In this document: positions 19,277 through 28,524 of the stretch, one piece after another
Layout of the letters: each line of letters starts with the position of its first letter
Position numbering within the stretch: position 1 is the first letter of the stretch
Assembly: GCA_945875745.1 (NCBI GenBank)
Contig: CAMCLJ010000003.1
Coordinates: 1 to 64,000, forward strand
Direction of reading: 5' to 3'
Length of the DNA stretch: 64,000 nt
DNA from: Chlamydia trachomatis
GTDB lineage: Bacteria; Chlamydiota; Chlamydiia; Chlamydiales; Rhabdochlamydiaceae
Position numbers and translations under genes: made by a program
The notes under the pieces: generated by a model
The model's database searches: none
The model's input: only the letters and a program-made list of their open reading frames with translations
What the model was told of the DNA's origin: nothing

Positions 19277-20584
19277 TCAAATAATAAGAGCTGCCGGATT
19301 TTCCAGGTATTTCTGCAAGGTCTTAATAAATTTAGCGCCATCAGAGCCGTCGACCACACGGTGATCCGCCGATAGGGTAATATTCATAGATTTACCAGGC
19401 ACTACCGCTCCATTTTTGATAACAGGTTTATCTTCAATGCCACCGACACATAAAATACCTGCTTGAGGAGGATTGATGACCCCTACAAACCCAGAGATGC
19501 CAAACATCCCTAGATTGGATATGGTAAATGAACCACCGACATATTCCTCTCTGATTAATTTACCCTCTTTTGCTTTCTGAGCAAGGAGCTTTACTTCCGC
19601 AGAAATCTGACCGATCGATTTATAATCAGCATGACGAAGGATAGGTGTAATAAGACCCGATGGAATACTTACTGCCACAGAAATATCGATTGTTTTAAAA
19701 CGAATGATAGAGGAGCTTACAGAGTTGTATCCACTGTTCATTTCTGGATGCTCTTTTAAAGACAGAGCCACAGCTTTAATCATCAGATCATTAAATGTGA
19801 TTTTATGGCCAATTACTTTCAGCTGATCTCGCAAAGCAATCATCGCTTCTGCATTCACATCTTGAGAAACATAAAAATGGGGTATAAACGATTTAGACTG
19901 CTGTAGACGCTGTGCAATGACTTTGCGTATAGGCGTAAGAGGGGTTTCCTCATACGAACCTGGAGCATCTGTTGGAACCCCCTTACTGCCGAAGGCAATC
20001 AAAGCAGAAGGCTGACCAGAGCTGATATCACGACTGAGTATACGACCATGAGGACCAGATCCCCGAACGGTATGAATATTGATCCCTTTTTCAGAGGCGA
20101 TTTTTTTTGCTAAAGGAGAGGCTTTAACATGGGCATCTGTATCGACTATCGGAAAAACGTATCCCTCAACAGCTGGCTCAGGAACAAAGGCCGGCTGTTG
20201 CATAGAAGGGGTTGATTTAACCTCGACGCTTGGGGCAGGCTGTCCCTTATGCTCAAGAGAGGTTGGAGCAGATGAGGGCTCAGCGGGTGCCTTTTTGGAG
20301 GCCGGCATCACTCCTTCAGGAAGGTAGCCTTCAATACTTTCATCAGCTTTCTCAGTAAAGATAGCAACAGGCTGGTTGACTACAGCATCTTTCCCTTCAT
20401 CGATCAGAATCTTGCGTAAAAAACCAGCATCTAACGCAGTATGCTCCACAGTTGCTTTATCGGTTGCCACTTCAAATAAGACATCATCTGCTTGAACGTG
20501 ATCTCCTACTTTTTTTCGCCATTTCGTAATTATTCCTTCTTCCATGGTAGGAGAAAGTTTTGGCATAGTCAGAGTAAAAGGCAT
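19277..20584 (-). CDS. pdhC: Pyruvate dehydrogenase E2, dihydrolipoamide acetyltransferase
   Basis: 435 residues: one lipoyl domain (lipoyl Lys in EVATDKATVEH at about 44), a Pro/Ala/Ser-rich linker, the E3-binding domain (ASPLAKKIASEKGINI, about 155-190), a second linker and the catalytic acyltransferase domain with SADHRVVDGSDGAKF near the C-terminus (His and Asp catalytic). It transfers acetyl groups to CoA. Third gene of the pdhA-B-C operon; the E3 gene is not in this window. Confidence 0.95.
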   Translation of the reverse strand: MPFTLTMPKLSPTMEEGIITKWRKKVGDHVQADDVLFEVATDKATVEHTALDAGFLRKILIDEGKDAVVNQPVAIFTEKADESIEGYLPEGVMPASKKAPAEPSSAPTSLEHKGQPAPSVEVKSTPSMQQPAFVPEPAVEGYVFPIVDTDAHVKASPLAKKIASEKGINIHTVRGSGPHGRILSRDISSGQPSALIAFGSKGVPTDAPGSYEETPLTPIRKVIAQRLQQSKSFIPHFYVSQDVNAEAMIALRDQLKVIGHKITFNDLMIKAVALSLKEHPEMNSGYNSVSSSIIRFKTIDISVAVSIPSGLITPILRHADYKSIGQISAEVKLLAQKAKEGKLIREEYVGGSFTISNLGMFGISGFVGVINPPQAGILCVGGIEDKPVIKNGAVVPGKSMNITLSADHRVVDGSDGAKFIKTLQKYLENPAALII

Positions 20585-20602
20585 ATGTGTTTTTGCTCCC
20601 TA

Positions 20603-21583
20603 TTAAGATAAGACTCGGATAATCGCTTCAATAATTTTTTCTTTTGTCGGCATAGTCTCTTTTTCTAAGACCTTAGAATACGGCATCGGTGTTTCTCTTT
20701 GAGTCACCCTGCTAACTGGGGCATCTAGGTAATCAAAACAATGCTCTGCAATCTGAAAACCGACTTCGGCGCAAATACCGGCAAAGGTATGTCCTTCTTC
20801 GACAAGAACGCAATAACTTGTTTTTTTAACAGATTCGGCAATTGTTCCAATATCTAAGGGCTTGATCGTTCGCAGATCGATGAGCTCCACCTGTATTCCT
20901 TTTTTGAGTAATTCTTCTGCAGCTTGTCTACAGAGTGAGACCATACGGCTATGGGCGACAAGAGTTACGTGTTTACCTGCAGTGACAACTTTTGCCTTAC
21001 CGATAGGAACTAAATATTCTTCGGTAGGGATATCCATTTTATCACCGTAGGTAAGCTCACTCTCCAAAAATAAAACAGGATTATTATTGCGAATAGCCGA
21101 TTTTAAAAGCCCCTTGGCATCGTATGGATTGCTGGGAGCTAAGATAATTAAGCCTGGTAAATTTCCAAATAATGCTTCGACGCAATGGGAGTGCTGGGAA
21201 GAGACCTGCGCTGCAGCACCGTTAGGCCCGCGAAAGACAATAGGCACGCTAAAGCGATTACCGGACATGTAATGCATTTTAATTGCATTGGAGATGATTT
21301 GATCGATAGCTACAAAAGAAAAGTTAAAGCTCATAAACTCAACAACCGGTCGCAAGCCTGTCATGGCAGCACCGACAGCCAGTCCTGCAAAACCTAATTC
21401 TGCAATCGGCGTATCAATCACACGGCCTGGGCCCCATTTATCCAACATCCCCTTGGTGACTTTATATGCACCATTGTATTGAGCCACTTCTTCACCTAGG
21501 ATAAAAACCTTTGCATCCCTTTCCATTTCTTCATCAAGAGCCTGGCGAATAGCCTCTCTTAGTTCCACTGTTTGCATGGGCAT
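20603..21583 (-). CDS. pdhB: Pyruvate dehydrogenase E1 component, beta subunit
   Basis: About 326 residues beginning MPMQTVELREAI. The transketolase-type pyrimidine domain holds EEVAQYNGAYKVTKG and FRGPNGAAAQVSSQHS; a C-terminal transketolase domain (VLVEEGHTFAG) follows. With PdhA it decarboxylates pyruvate using thiamine diphosphate. I chose ATG 21583 because AAGGAAAG lies just upstream; the longer frame to 21613 would overlap pdhA. Confidence 0.94.
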   Translation of the reverse strand: MPMQTVELREAIRQALDEEMERDAKVFILGEEVAQYNGAYKVTKGMLDKWGPGRVIDTPIAELGFAGLAVGAAMTGLRPVVEFMSFNFSFVAIDQIISNAIKMHYMSGNRFSVPIVFRGPNGAAAQVSSQHSHCVEALFGNLPGLIILAPSNPYDAKGLLKSAIRNNNPVLFLESELTYGDKMDIPTEEYLVPIGKAKVVTAGKHVTLVAHSRMVSLCRQAAEELLKKGIQVELIDLRTIKPLDIGTIAESVKKTSYCVLVEEGHTFAGICAEVGFQIAEHCFDYLDAPVSRVTQRETPMPYSKVLEKETMPTKEKIIEAIIRVLS

Positions 21584-21602
21584 AATTCCATCTTTCCTTG
21601 TT

Positions 21603-22643
21603 TTAGGGAGCAAATACGTCTTCTTCTAGTGTAATAGGATCGGGCCACGGGCTTTGATCAGCAAAAGTCATAGCAGATAGAACAAGTTCTTTTTGTTCTT
21701 TATCCATATCTTGATATTCTTGATCGGTGATCATACCATAGGTAGTGAGTGTCTTTAACATAATAGCCAAAGGATCTCTTTGCATACACGACTGAACATT
21801 TTCTTTTGAGCGATATAGCCCTGGATCGGAAATGGAATGCCCACGGAATCTCTCTGCAATCACCTCTACAAGCACCGGCATCGATGTCTTCTTTGCTTGT
21901 TCAAAAACATGCTTAAAACCTGCATAGCACTGAAAAAAGTCCATTCCATCAAAAGTATAACCGGGGATACCAAAACTTGGGGCTTTGAGCTCTGCAATCG
22001 GTTCGACAGAAATGGCTCTAGATACACCCGTTCCCATACCCCACTTATTATTTTCAATCACATAAATACAAGGCAGTTTCCATAAAGCAGATAAATTCAA
22101 AGACTCATGGAACGCCCCTTGAGCCACAGCACCTTCTCCAAAAAAACAGACCGCAACATCAGGCCCCCCGCTTTTACCGAGGATGTTTTTATGGTACTTT
22201 AAAGAAAACGCTGCACCAGTACCTATCGGGATTTGGCCACCAACGATTCCGTGGCCTCCTAAGAGACGATCTGTAAAAAAGTGCATAGAACCGCCGCGTC
22301 CCTTGGCATTACCAGTGCTTTTACCATATAATTCGGCCATAAGTTCACTTGGTGTAGCACCTAGAAGAAGGGCTAGCGCGTGGCATCGATAAGAGGTTAC
22401 CCACCATTGATCGATCCCCATAGCTGCAATAGCACCAGTTTGAATGGCTTCTTGCCCCATATAAGAATGGAAAAAACCACCGATTTTACCCTGTTGATAA
22501 CCAGATTCAGCACGTATTTCAAAATTGCGAATCAAGAGCATGTTTTTAAGGAATTTCAAGACCTGCTCCTTGCCGATTTCAGCTAAGGCTTTTTCTACAT
22601 CACCCTTAAAAAAATGATATTTAGATGCCGATTCGTTGTTCAT
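21603..22643 (-). CDS. pdhA: Pyruvate dehydrogenase E1 component, alpha subunit
   Basis: 346 residues. The thiamine diphosphate motif runs from FFGEGAVAQGAFHESL to IENNKWGMGT (about 168-204), and the phosphorylation-loop region HSISDPGLYRSKENV is present. It opens the pdhABC operon, which links glycolysis to acetyl-CoA for the fatty-acid genes encoded nearby. Confidence 0.95.
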   Translation of the reverse strand: MNNESASKYHFFKGDVEKALAEIGKEQVLKFLKNMLLIRNFEIRAESGYQQGKIGGFFHSYMGQEAIQTGAIAAMGIDQWWVTSYRCHALALLLGATPSELMAELYGKSTGNAKGRGGSMHFFTDRLLGGHGIVGGQIPIGTGAAFSLKYHKNILGKSGGPDVAVCFFGEGAVAQGAFHESLNLSALWKLPCIYVIENNKWGMGTGVSRAISVEPIAELKAPSFGIPGYTFDGMDFFQCYAGFKHVFEQAKKTSMPVLVEVIAERFRGHSISDPGLYRSKENVQSCMQRDPLAIMLKTLTTYGMITDQEYQDMDKEQKELVLSAMTFADQSPWPDPITLEEDVFAP

Positions 22644-22712
22644 GACCGTTGCCTACAAATAGATTTAAAATGAATCACACTACCTCCGTATAAGATCTAT
22701 CACATGGTGGGA

Positions 22713-22886
22713 TTAATAACCAAAAGCCGACAGACTACTTAAGCCAGCACTCGGTACGATATGGGGGTTATTAGTGACAGGCACTGTACGTAGATCATCA
22801 TCCGAATGAGCTTGATAACATCCACTAACAGCTGCAAGACATATAACACAACTCATCCAGCAAGTAGAACGGATAACTTTTTGCAT
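22713..22886 (-). CDS. Small predicted lipoprotein
   Basis: 57 residues. A basic start (MQKVIRS) and hydrophobic stretch lead to the lipobox AAVSGC, with lipidated Cys at residue 23, then a short polar tail (YQAHSDDDLRTVP) ending SAFGY. The lipobox fits signal peptidase II cleavage, so a 35-residue membrane-anchored peptide would result. Three further Cys lie in the signal region. Not recognised; it may stand alone between pdhA and the insertion sequence, with a GGGGATTTTAAACC leader. Confidence 0.65.
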   Translation of the reverse strand: MQKVIRSTCWMSCVICLAAVSGCYQAHSDDDLRTVPVTNNPHIVPSAGLSSLSAFGY

Positions 22887-23279
22887 GGTTTAAAATCCCC
22901 TTTTAAGCGGAAAAGATAAGAGAAGTAAAGATACAGCATACGAGGTAAATTTAGAAGTAAAAAGAAGCTATCCCTTAAGAATTAAGGAGTTAAAATTTTA
23001 TTAGATAAGGTCCTTGAAAGATACAGGTTATAAAGAAAAAAGCCTTCATCGAAATAAGATTCAACACACTCATTTATAAGCGTTTAAAAATAAAAACTAA
23101 AAATACACCGATATAGATAAGACAAATCCACTCAGAGACGCATCGAACTAAACCCCAGCCCGAACTGGAAATCAATAACACTCAAAGGGACTATATCAAG
23201 CCCTGCCAGACAGGCCTATATAATGTAGGTAAGAAGGGTATCGGGTCCTCTATATTGAAAAATTCATCAGTCTACCTTA
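22887..23279. other. Intergenic region with no gene seen
   Basis: Both strands lack a convincing coding frame. The left side is A/T-rich; a short CCTGCCAGACAGGC inverted repeat lies around 23201-23214. The region ends at the target-site duplication of the IS4-type element. Confidence 0.4.
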
Positions 23280-23285
23280 TCAAAT

Positions 23286-24788
23286 CTCGATGTTCCACTT
23301 TTCTTAAACTTTCTCAAATAATTCTTAACATTTATCCAGTAAAATACTAAAATATTCATCTTTAAATCACTGAAGATGAGCCGTTTATGATTGCTAACGC
23401 CCTAGATTTTATAAGAGAATATATCGACTTATTAAATGACTCCCTAAAGGGCGTCGGTGGAAGCCTGACCAAATCTCAGAAGGCCTGGCTGGCCTTCTGC
23501 TTAACTGCTATGATTTTTACAAACACCATCAATTGGAAGGCTTGGGAGCCCTGGAGTGGGGGTAAATACTCTGATTCCGCCTTATCAAAAATGCTCAGAT
23601 GGGCCCTAATCCCTTGGGATCCTTTGCTTTTAGCTAGTACGAAGTTAATCATTTCTCGCTATGGAGTAAAAGAAGGGGTTCTAGTCATTGATGATTCAGA
23701 CCATCAGAGGTCTAAAAATACCACCCATATAGCGCATGTCCATAGAATCAAGGATAAGAAATATGATGGTTTTTTCAATGGGCAAAACTTGATATTTCTT
23801 CTGCTTGTTACTGCTAAAATTACATTGCCTGTAGGATTTACATTTTATGAACCGGATCCTGAATTGCATGAGTGGAAGAATCTGGATCAAGAATTAAAGA
23901 AGCGGAAAGTGCATAAAAAAGAGCGTCCAAAGCAACCGGTAAAAAACAAAAAATATCCGTCTAAATTAGAAATAGCTCTTGATTTATTGACGGGATTTTT
24001 TCAGAATCACCCCTCATTACAGATAAAATGCATTTTAGCTGATGCGTTTTATGGTTCCGCTGATTTTGTGAAAACAGCCTCTGAAATGCACGGTGGAGTG
24101 CAAGTCATATCGCAAATTCGATCTAATCAACTCATCCGTAATAAGAGAGGGTTATTAGTCGAAGTAGGGCAGCATTTTGCAATTGAAGATAGGAGCCATA
24201 GGAGAATTAGTATCCGAGGCGAAAAAGAAGAAATTATCGTTCTTTGTGCTCAAAAACTGTGGGTAGCCGCACATAAAGAGAAAAGGATGGTAATAGCCAT
24301 AAGATACGAAAATCAAAATGATTTTCGTTACATAATAGCATCTGATATGACATGGCAATATATCGATGTTATTCAAGCATACACATTACGCTGGTTGATA
24401 GAGGTTTTCTTTCAAGACTGGAAGACTTATGAAGCGTGGAGTAATTTGGCCAAGCAACAAGGTGTTGAGGGGTCTAGCAGATGCGTTATCCTGAGCCTGT
24501 TGCTTGACCATTCTTTCTTCCTTCATGAAGCCCAAAGGCCTTGCATAGAAAACAAACTTCCTTTGCATACCATTGGAAGCCTAACACAGAAATGTCGACT
24601 GCAAATACTGTTCGATGCCATATCGTCTATCTTTAAATCCCCCAAGCCTGAAGAAGCTTTCGAAGATCTTAAAAAGTCGTTAGAAATGACGATATCATTA
24701 GAAAAATCAGAAAAACACATGTCTCATCGAGATTTTAAAGGAATTTTTAGCAGTGCTGCCTGAGGACTTTAAAAAGTGGAACATCAAG
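23286..24788 (+). mobile_element. Complete IS4-family insertion sequence with 6-bp target duplication
   Basis: The 1503-bp element has terminal inverted repeats CTCGATGTTCCACTTTT on the left and, reverse-complemented on the right, CTTGATGTTCCACTTTT (16 of 17 match). TCAAAT is found immediately outside both ends (23280-23285 and 24789-24794). Intact ends, perfect duplication and an unbroken transposase indicate a recent insertion. Confidence 0.9.
23387..24763 (+). CDS. IS4-family DDE transposase
   Basis: 458 residues. The first catalytic Asp region is VLVIDDSDHQRSKN (about 104), the second LADAFYGSADF (about 221), and the third follows the YREK signature exactly: Y-TL-R-WLI-E-VFFQDW-K at about 331-345. 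This is the RNase H-fold transposase that moves the surrounding element. It is uninterrupted and so possibly active. It starts 101 bp inside the left end. Confidence 0.92.
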   Translation: MIANALDFIREYIDLLNDSLKGVGGSLTKSQKAWLAFCLTAMIFTNTINWKAWEPWSGGKYSDSALSKMLRWALIPWDPLLLASTKLIISRYGVKEGVLVIDDSDHQRSKNTTHIAHVHRIKDKKYDGFFNGQNLIFLLLVTAKITLPVGFTFYEPDPELHEWKNLDQELKKRKVHKKERPKQPVKNKKYPSKLEIALDLLTGFFQNHPSLQIKCILADAFYGSADFVKTASEMHGGVQVISQIRSNQLIRNKRGLLVEVGQHFAIEDRSHRRISIRGEKEEIIVLCAQKLWVAAHKEKRMVIAIRYENQNDFRYIIASDMTWQYIDVIQAYTLRWLIEVFFQDWKTYEAWSNLAKQQGVEGSSRCVILSLLLDHSFFLHEAQRPCIENKLPLHTIGSLTQKCRLQILFDAISSIFKSPKPEEAFEDLKKSLEMTISLEKSEKHMSHRDFKGIFSSAA

Positions 24789-24794
24789 TCAAAT

Positions 24795-25145
24795 TATATT
24801 CAATACGTAAGCAACTAATTATGAATGAGATGTAGAGAATAGCTATATTTACTACATTTGAAAGCAAATACCTAAAATATAGTTACAAGTCTTTGACATT
24901 GAGATTATTGCAGATTATCTAGAAGAAAATCAAGCTAAATAGACCTTATCTATTAGCTTCGATATGCAAAATAAAAAAAGAATATTTTTTAGAACCTAAC
25001 ATCAACAAAATCAATCAGATATCGATAATTAATAAGGTAATATTAAATAAATCAGAATAAATTAACAAACGCTTAATAATTACAGGGTAAAATAAGTATA
25101 TACGGACAATAAATGTAATAATAAAAACAAAAAATTAGGAAAACC
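24795..25145. other. Intergenic leader of the three-gene cluster
   Basis: No gene seen. A/T-rich throughout, ending with AATAAAAACAA (25120-25130) and TTAGGA just before ATG 25146. A promoter could not be fixed with confidence; several TAAAAT/TATATA boxes occur. Confidence 0.4.
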
Positions 25146-26081
25146 ATGACAGCAGTTCCAACAAATTGTGCCGCTTTAGATGCGCAGATTACAGCCGATG
25201 AAGGGGCTTATATCGACGCTCAGGAAGCTATTACAAATACGCAAGGGCAAATAAGTGATCTAAGCGACGATATAACCAATATATCCGCTTCGGAGAACGG
25301 TACATTCGATCAGGACGCTATGCACCAAATTGCCATCGATGCGCTCGAAATAATTGCGCTAGTAGCCCAGGAATGTACGGAACAGGCTTCGCTTTATGGC
25401 GCTGCCATGCAGGTGACAGCTGACACAACTACTTGCGTATCATCCTCTCAAACTTGTCTTAATGATGCGACTAATACGATGTTGACGACAGACACTACTA
25501 ACCTGATCACACCCGCATCGGTTGACCCAACGACTGGTGTAGAAACCGATATAGTGATTAATCCTAGCTTATATACCGATAATACGGATGTTACACAAGA
25601 CATGACGGAGTTTAACTATTTTAACAAGATGGCTATAGACTCACAGACGTTCCTTGTTGATAATAATGCTGTTGACGCGTCGAGCCTTAGTTCCCTTGAA
25701 CAATCTATACAGTCTGAGCAATCAGCCTTAGGATACGATGGAACCATTGGAGAGATGACTTATACTGATTGCCAAGATGCTGGAAGCGCCTATGCCGCCT
25801 CTGTTATATACGCCAACTACGACCCAAGCTCTGCTCCGATAGGTTGCGATGCTAGTCCTTCTGGCCAGATGTCGGGAACAATAGGTGCCAATATATTAAA
25901 TGAAGTAACTCAAGGAAACGCAGGAGCGCAAAGTACTGTGGCCGGGATAAGCAGTATGACCCAAACAATGGTAGAGTACTGGGCTAATATGCAAAGTTCA
26001 GCTATTGGAGCGCTAAGTTATGCCTCAGATCAAACAGCTCAGGGCATCACCGTAAGCGTTAATAATCAAATATCTAAATAA
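25146..26081 (+). CDS. Unknown Thr/Ser/Asn/Asp-rich protein, cluster gene 1
   Basis: 311 residues, not recognised. No signal peptide; acidic, with few Lys or Arg and about eight Cys. The N-terminal 50 residues look helical with a heptad pattern (QEAITNTQGQISDLSDDI); the C-terminal third is Ala/Ser/Gln-rich. Low charge, absence of a signal peptide and high Ser/Thr/Asn content are typical of substrates of specialised secretion systems such as type III, but do not prove it. It is the first of three consecutive genes with the same composition and short spacers. Confidence 0.6.
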   Translation: MTAVPTNCAALDAQITADEGAYIDAQEAITNTQGQISDLSDDITNISASENGTFDQDAMHQIAIDALEIIALVAQECTEQASLYGAAMQVTADTTTCVSSSQTCLNDATNTMLTTDTTNLITPASVDPTTGVETDIVINPSLYTDNTDVTQDMTEFNYFNKMAIDSQTFLVDNNAVDASSLSSLEQSIQSEQSALGYDGTIGEMTYTDCQDAGSAYAASVIYANYDPSSAPIGCDASPSGQMSGTIGANILNEVTQGNAGAQSTVAGISSMTQTMVEYWANMQSSAIGALSYASDQTAQGITVSVNNQISK

Positions 26082-26095
26082 CATAAGGAAATCAC

Positions 26096-26518
26096 ATGAG
26101 CGACATGAATGGAACACTATTTATCCTGCTAGCAGGCCAGGCCGCAACAAATGCTGGAATCGCCGCAGAAACCGCCTCAGCAGAGGCTGGGGTGCTGAAC
26201 TCAACAATATTGAGTAACCTCTCAACAGCAGCTTCTGATCTTGTCGATGACGCAACAACGGCGATTACTAATAACGCAGCAAAAGCGGGCAGCAGCGATT
26301 CCACAACAGCCGCTCAAGGCCAGGCTGCAGTGTCGACAGCGCAAATCACAGCCGGGATAGTCAACAGTGATAGTAACAGTATTATCTCGATGCTACAAAA
26401 TAACATTGATGCAACCAAGACATTCTTAAGCAGCGAAAATGACACTTTAAACAACATCAATAGCACAATGACACAGGCAATGGGGCCTCAGACAAAACTC
26501 ACACAGTGTATCGGCTAA
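26096..26518 (+). CDS. Unknown Ala/Ser/Thr-rich helical protein, cluster gene 2
   Basis: 140 residues, not recognised. Almost wholly predicted helical, Ala-rich in the middle (AAETASAEAGVL) and with a C-terminal amphipathic stretch (MLQNNIDATKTFLSSEN). Size, low aromatic content and a C-terminal helix recall self-assembling filament subunits of type III systems (EspA-like), but there is no sequence match I can name. AAGGAAATCAC precedes its ATG, 14 nt after the previous stop. Confidence 0.58.
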   Translation: MSDMNGTLFILLAGQAATNAGIAAETASAEAGVLNSTILSNLSTAASDLVDDATTAITNNAAKAGSSDSTTAAQGQAAVSTAQITAGIVNSDSNSIISMLQNNIDATKTFLSSENDTLNNINSTMTQAMGPQTKLTQCIG

Positions 26519-26552
26519 AAAAGATAAAAAAGATAAAAACAAGGAAAAAGTT

Positions 26553-27425
26553 ATGTCAACAACAACACAAACTACAAACCCAAATACACAGACAACTAAA
26601 GGAAGTTCCTATACAGAATCAACGAGTTCACCTCTGTTAACAGCGAATGCAGCATCGGCTTTGTTAGCTTTCGCGCTCGATGTATCCCACAACGAGCTAG
26701 AGTGTTTAGTAAATAATAATAAAATGGGCCAAGAAGTTTTACAAAACAACCAAGATTTAATCACCTGTACACTAGACGAAGGGATAGAAGCTGCTAGAAA
26801 GAACCGAAGGGCTACCTTGAGAGAGGCTCAAGGGCAGATGACAACAGGTATCCTTAGCTGCGTAAGCGCTGGCGTTCAAGCTGGTATGATGGCAGGCTCG
26901 GCCTTTACATCCTATAAAGCAACGAACACTGAAACAGGGCTAACTAGTGAGATTGACGCTAAAACTGCAGAGTTAAAGGATATGAAGACAATCAACGAAG
27001 CTCCCCCAGCAGGTGCAGAAACGGGAACGTTAGAAGAAGTCACTGTGAGGGACGATGCGAATACTTCTTTTGAGCATCAACCTCCTGCGAGACAACAAGA
27101 AATGATTGCAGCAAAACAACAAGAGATAGATAGTTTAGAAAACGCAAAAGGTATGAACCGTCAGACTTCCCGCTCTAATGCAGAGAGTATGATGTATCTA
27201 AGTCAGATAACAAAAGCAGGATTTGATGGTGCCTCTAACATAGTAACCTCTGTTGCAACTAACGCATCAGGAATAATCAAAGAACAAGCCGCTGCAGCTA
27301 CGGCAGTCGCTGGTTTTTATAATTCGCAATCAAATACTAGTTCGGCGCTATTGAGTGCATTAAATAACGCTTCTGCAAACCAAAAAGAAGCTGCTGCTAA
27401 CATTCTGAGTGTGGCTCAAGGATAG
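26553..27425 (+). CDS. Unknown Thr-rich protein with one hydrophobic segment, cluster gene 3
   Basis: 290 residues. A Thr/Gln/Ser-rich N-terminus (about 1-30), a hydrophobic segment around 104-120 (ILSCVSAGVQAGMMAGSAF), a charged coiled region (about 125-205, ending ARQQEMIAAKQQEIDSLE) and an Ala/Asn/Ser-rich C-terminus. One central hydrophobic segment flanked by coils is the layout of small translocator proteins of type III systems, but no family signature is visible. ACAAGGAAAAAG precedes the ATG. A strong terminator follows, so the three genes form one unit. Confidence 0.58.
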   Translation: MSTTTQTTNPNTQTTKGSSYTESTSSPLLTANAASALLAFALDVSHNELECLVNNNKMGQEVLQNNQDLITCTLDEGIEAARKNRRATLREAQGQMTTGILSCVSAGVQAGMMAGSAFTSYKATNTETGLTSEIDAKTAELKDMKTINEAPPAGAETGTLEEVTVRDDANTSFEHQPPARQQEMIAAKQQEIDSLENAKGMNRQTSRSNAESMMYLSQITKAGFDGASNIVTSVATNASGIIKEQAAAATAVAGFYNSQSNTSSALLSALNNASANQKEAAANILSVAQG

Positions 27426-27462
27426 TTCAGTAGATTATTTTAAGATATAGGATCGTATTTTT

Positions 27463-27489
27463 AAGACCGCTTACATAGTAAGCGGTCTT
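27463..27489 (+). terminator. Terminator of the three-gene cluster
   Basis: A perfect 12-bp stem (AAGACCGCTTAC/GTAAGCGGTCTT) with a 3-nt loop, followed by TTGCATTTT. Confidence 0.88.
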
Positions 27490-27846
27490 TTGCATTTTAA
27501 TCATTGAGCAAAAAGGAAATATATTAGGAACCTGGTTGCATCTAACGACAGATAAGATTTCCAAGACCTTCTTTTACAAGATCTAATAACAAAAACCGCC
27601 CCCCTCAGTTCATTGAATCAATAACCAGGTCAGGCGGACCCTTCTAAACAGCTGCTAACGCAATGAGTTAAAAAATGTATACGTCTTATATAAAAGTAAA
27701 ATATTGAGGTAAAGCAATGAATGTCAACATCTAGCAACATAGGATGCCTTATAAGAAGCAGCCTTTACCCGAGCTCTTACATTCCCCTGTACCATTAAAT
27801 CGTATCAGGATAAAATTCATCTCATTTTTATTGGATTTTGTATCAA
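27490..27846. other. Intergenic region with no gene seen
   Basis: No convincing frame, RNA or repeat on either strand. The last 60 bases form the leader of the queuine transporter gene. Confidence 0.4.
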
Positions 27847-28524
27847 ATGAACGAAGCAATTTTTTTAGTCCATATCCTGGCTGTTCTCTGCTGTACATTT
27901 GGGGCTGTTAAACTCGGAGAGAGTGCTCTAGTTACATGGGTATGTATCCAAGGAGTTTTGGCTAACTTATTTGTTCTTAAACAAATAGATTGTTTTTCAC
28001 TGACAGTGACCTGCAGCGATGTCTACGCAGTAAGTGGGATCTTAAGTCTGAACCTGTTACAAGAATATTTCAGCTTAGAGTCAGCAAAAAAAACAGCCAT
28101 CCGTTCTTTTTATTTTATGATAGTCTTTGCTCTTATGGCAAAAATACATCTTTTATACCAGCCCAGCATCGATGATTCGATGGATGGTGCCTACAGGGCC
28201 ATCCTCTCACCTGCTCCAAGGATTTTATTTGCCTCCCTTCTTTCTTTCTGGATCGTACAACAGATTGATATTCGGCTATTTGCATGGATAAAAAAGCGAT
28301 GGCCACATAAACCCCTTAGTGTAAGAAATGCAGGGTCTTTGATCACAAGCCAGCTGATCGATACGGTCTTATTTACCCTTTTAGGACTCTATGGAATGGT
28401 CAAGAGTCTATTTGATATTATTCTGCTGAGCTTTGTTATTAAAACAGCCGTTATCCTTTGCTTCATTCCCTTACTCGTCTTTTGCAAAAAAATATTTACT
28501 AGACCCATAGAGCCCTCCTTATGA
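27847..28524 (+). CDS. yhhQ: Queuosine-precursor transporter, YhhQ/VUT family
   Basis: About 225 residues with six hydrophobic segments. The family motifs TCSDVYAVSGILSLNLLQEY (about 60-80) and SQLIDTVLFTLLGLYG (about 168) identify the VUT family. It imports queuine or its precursor across the inner membrane. I start at ATG 27847; a TTG lies three codons upstream. Its stop overlaps the tgt start by 4 nt, so uptake and use of queuine are translationally coupled. A Chlamydia homologue of this family is known to serve queuine salvage. Confidence 0.87.
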   Translation: MNEAIFLVHILAVLCCTFGAVKLGESALVTWVCIQGVLANLFVLKQIDCFSLTVTCSDVYAVSGILSLNLLQEYFSLESAKKTAIRSFYFMIVFALMAKIHLLYQPSIDDSMDGAYRAILSPAPRILFASLLSFWIVQQIDIRLFAWIKKRWPHKPLSVRNAGSLITSQLIDTVLFTLLGLYGMVKSLFDIILLSFVIKTAVILCFIPLLVFCKKIFTRPIEPSL

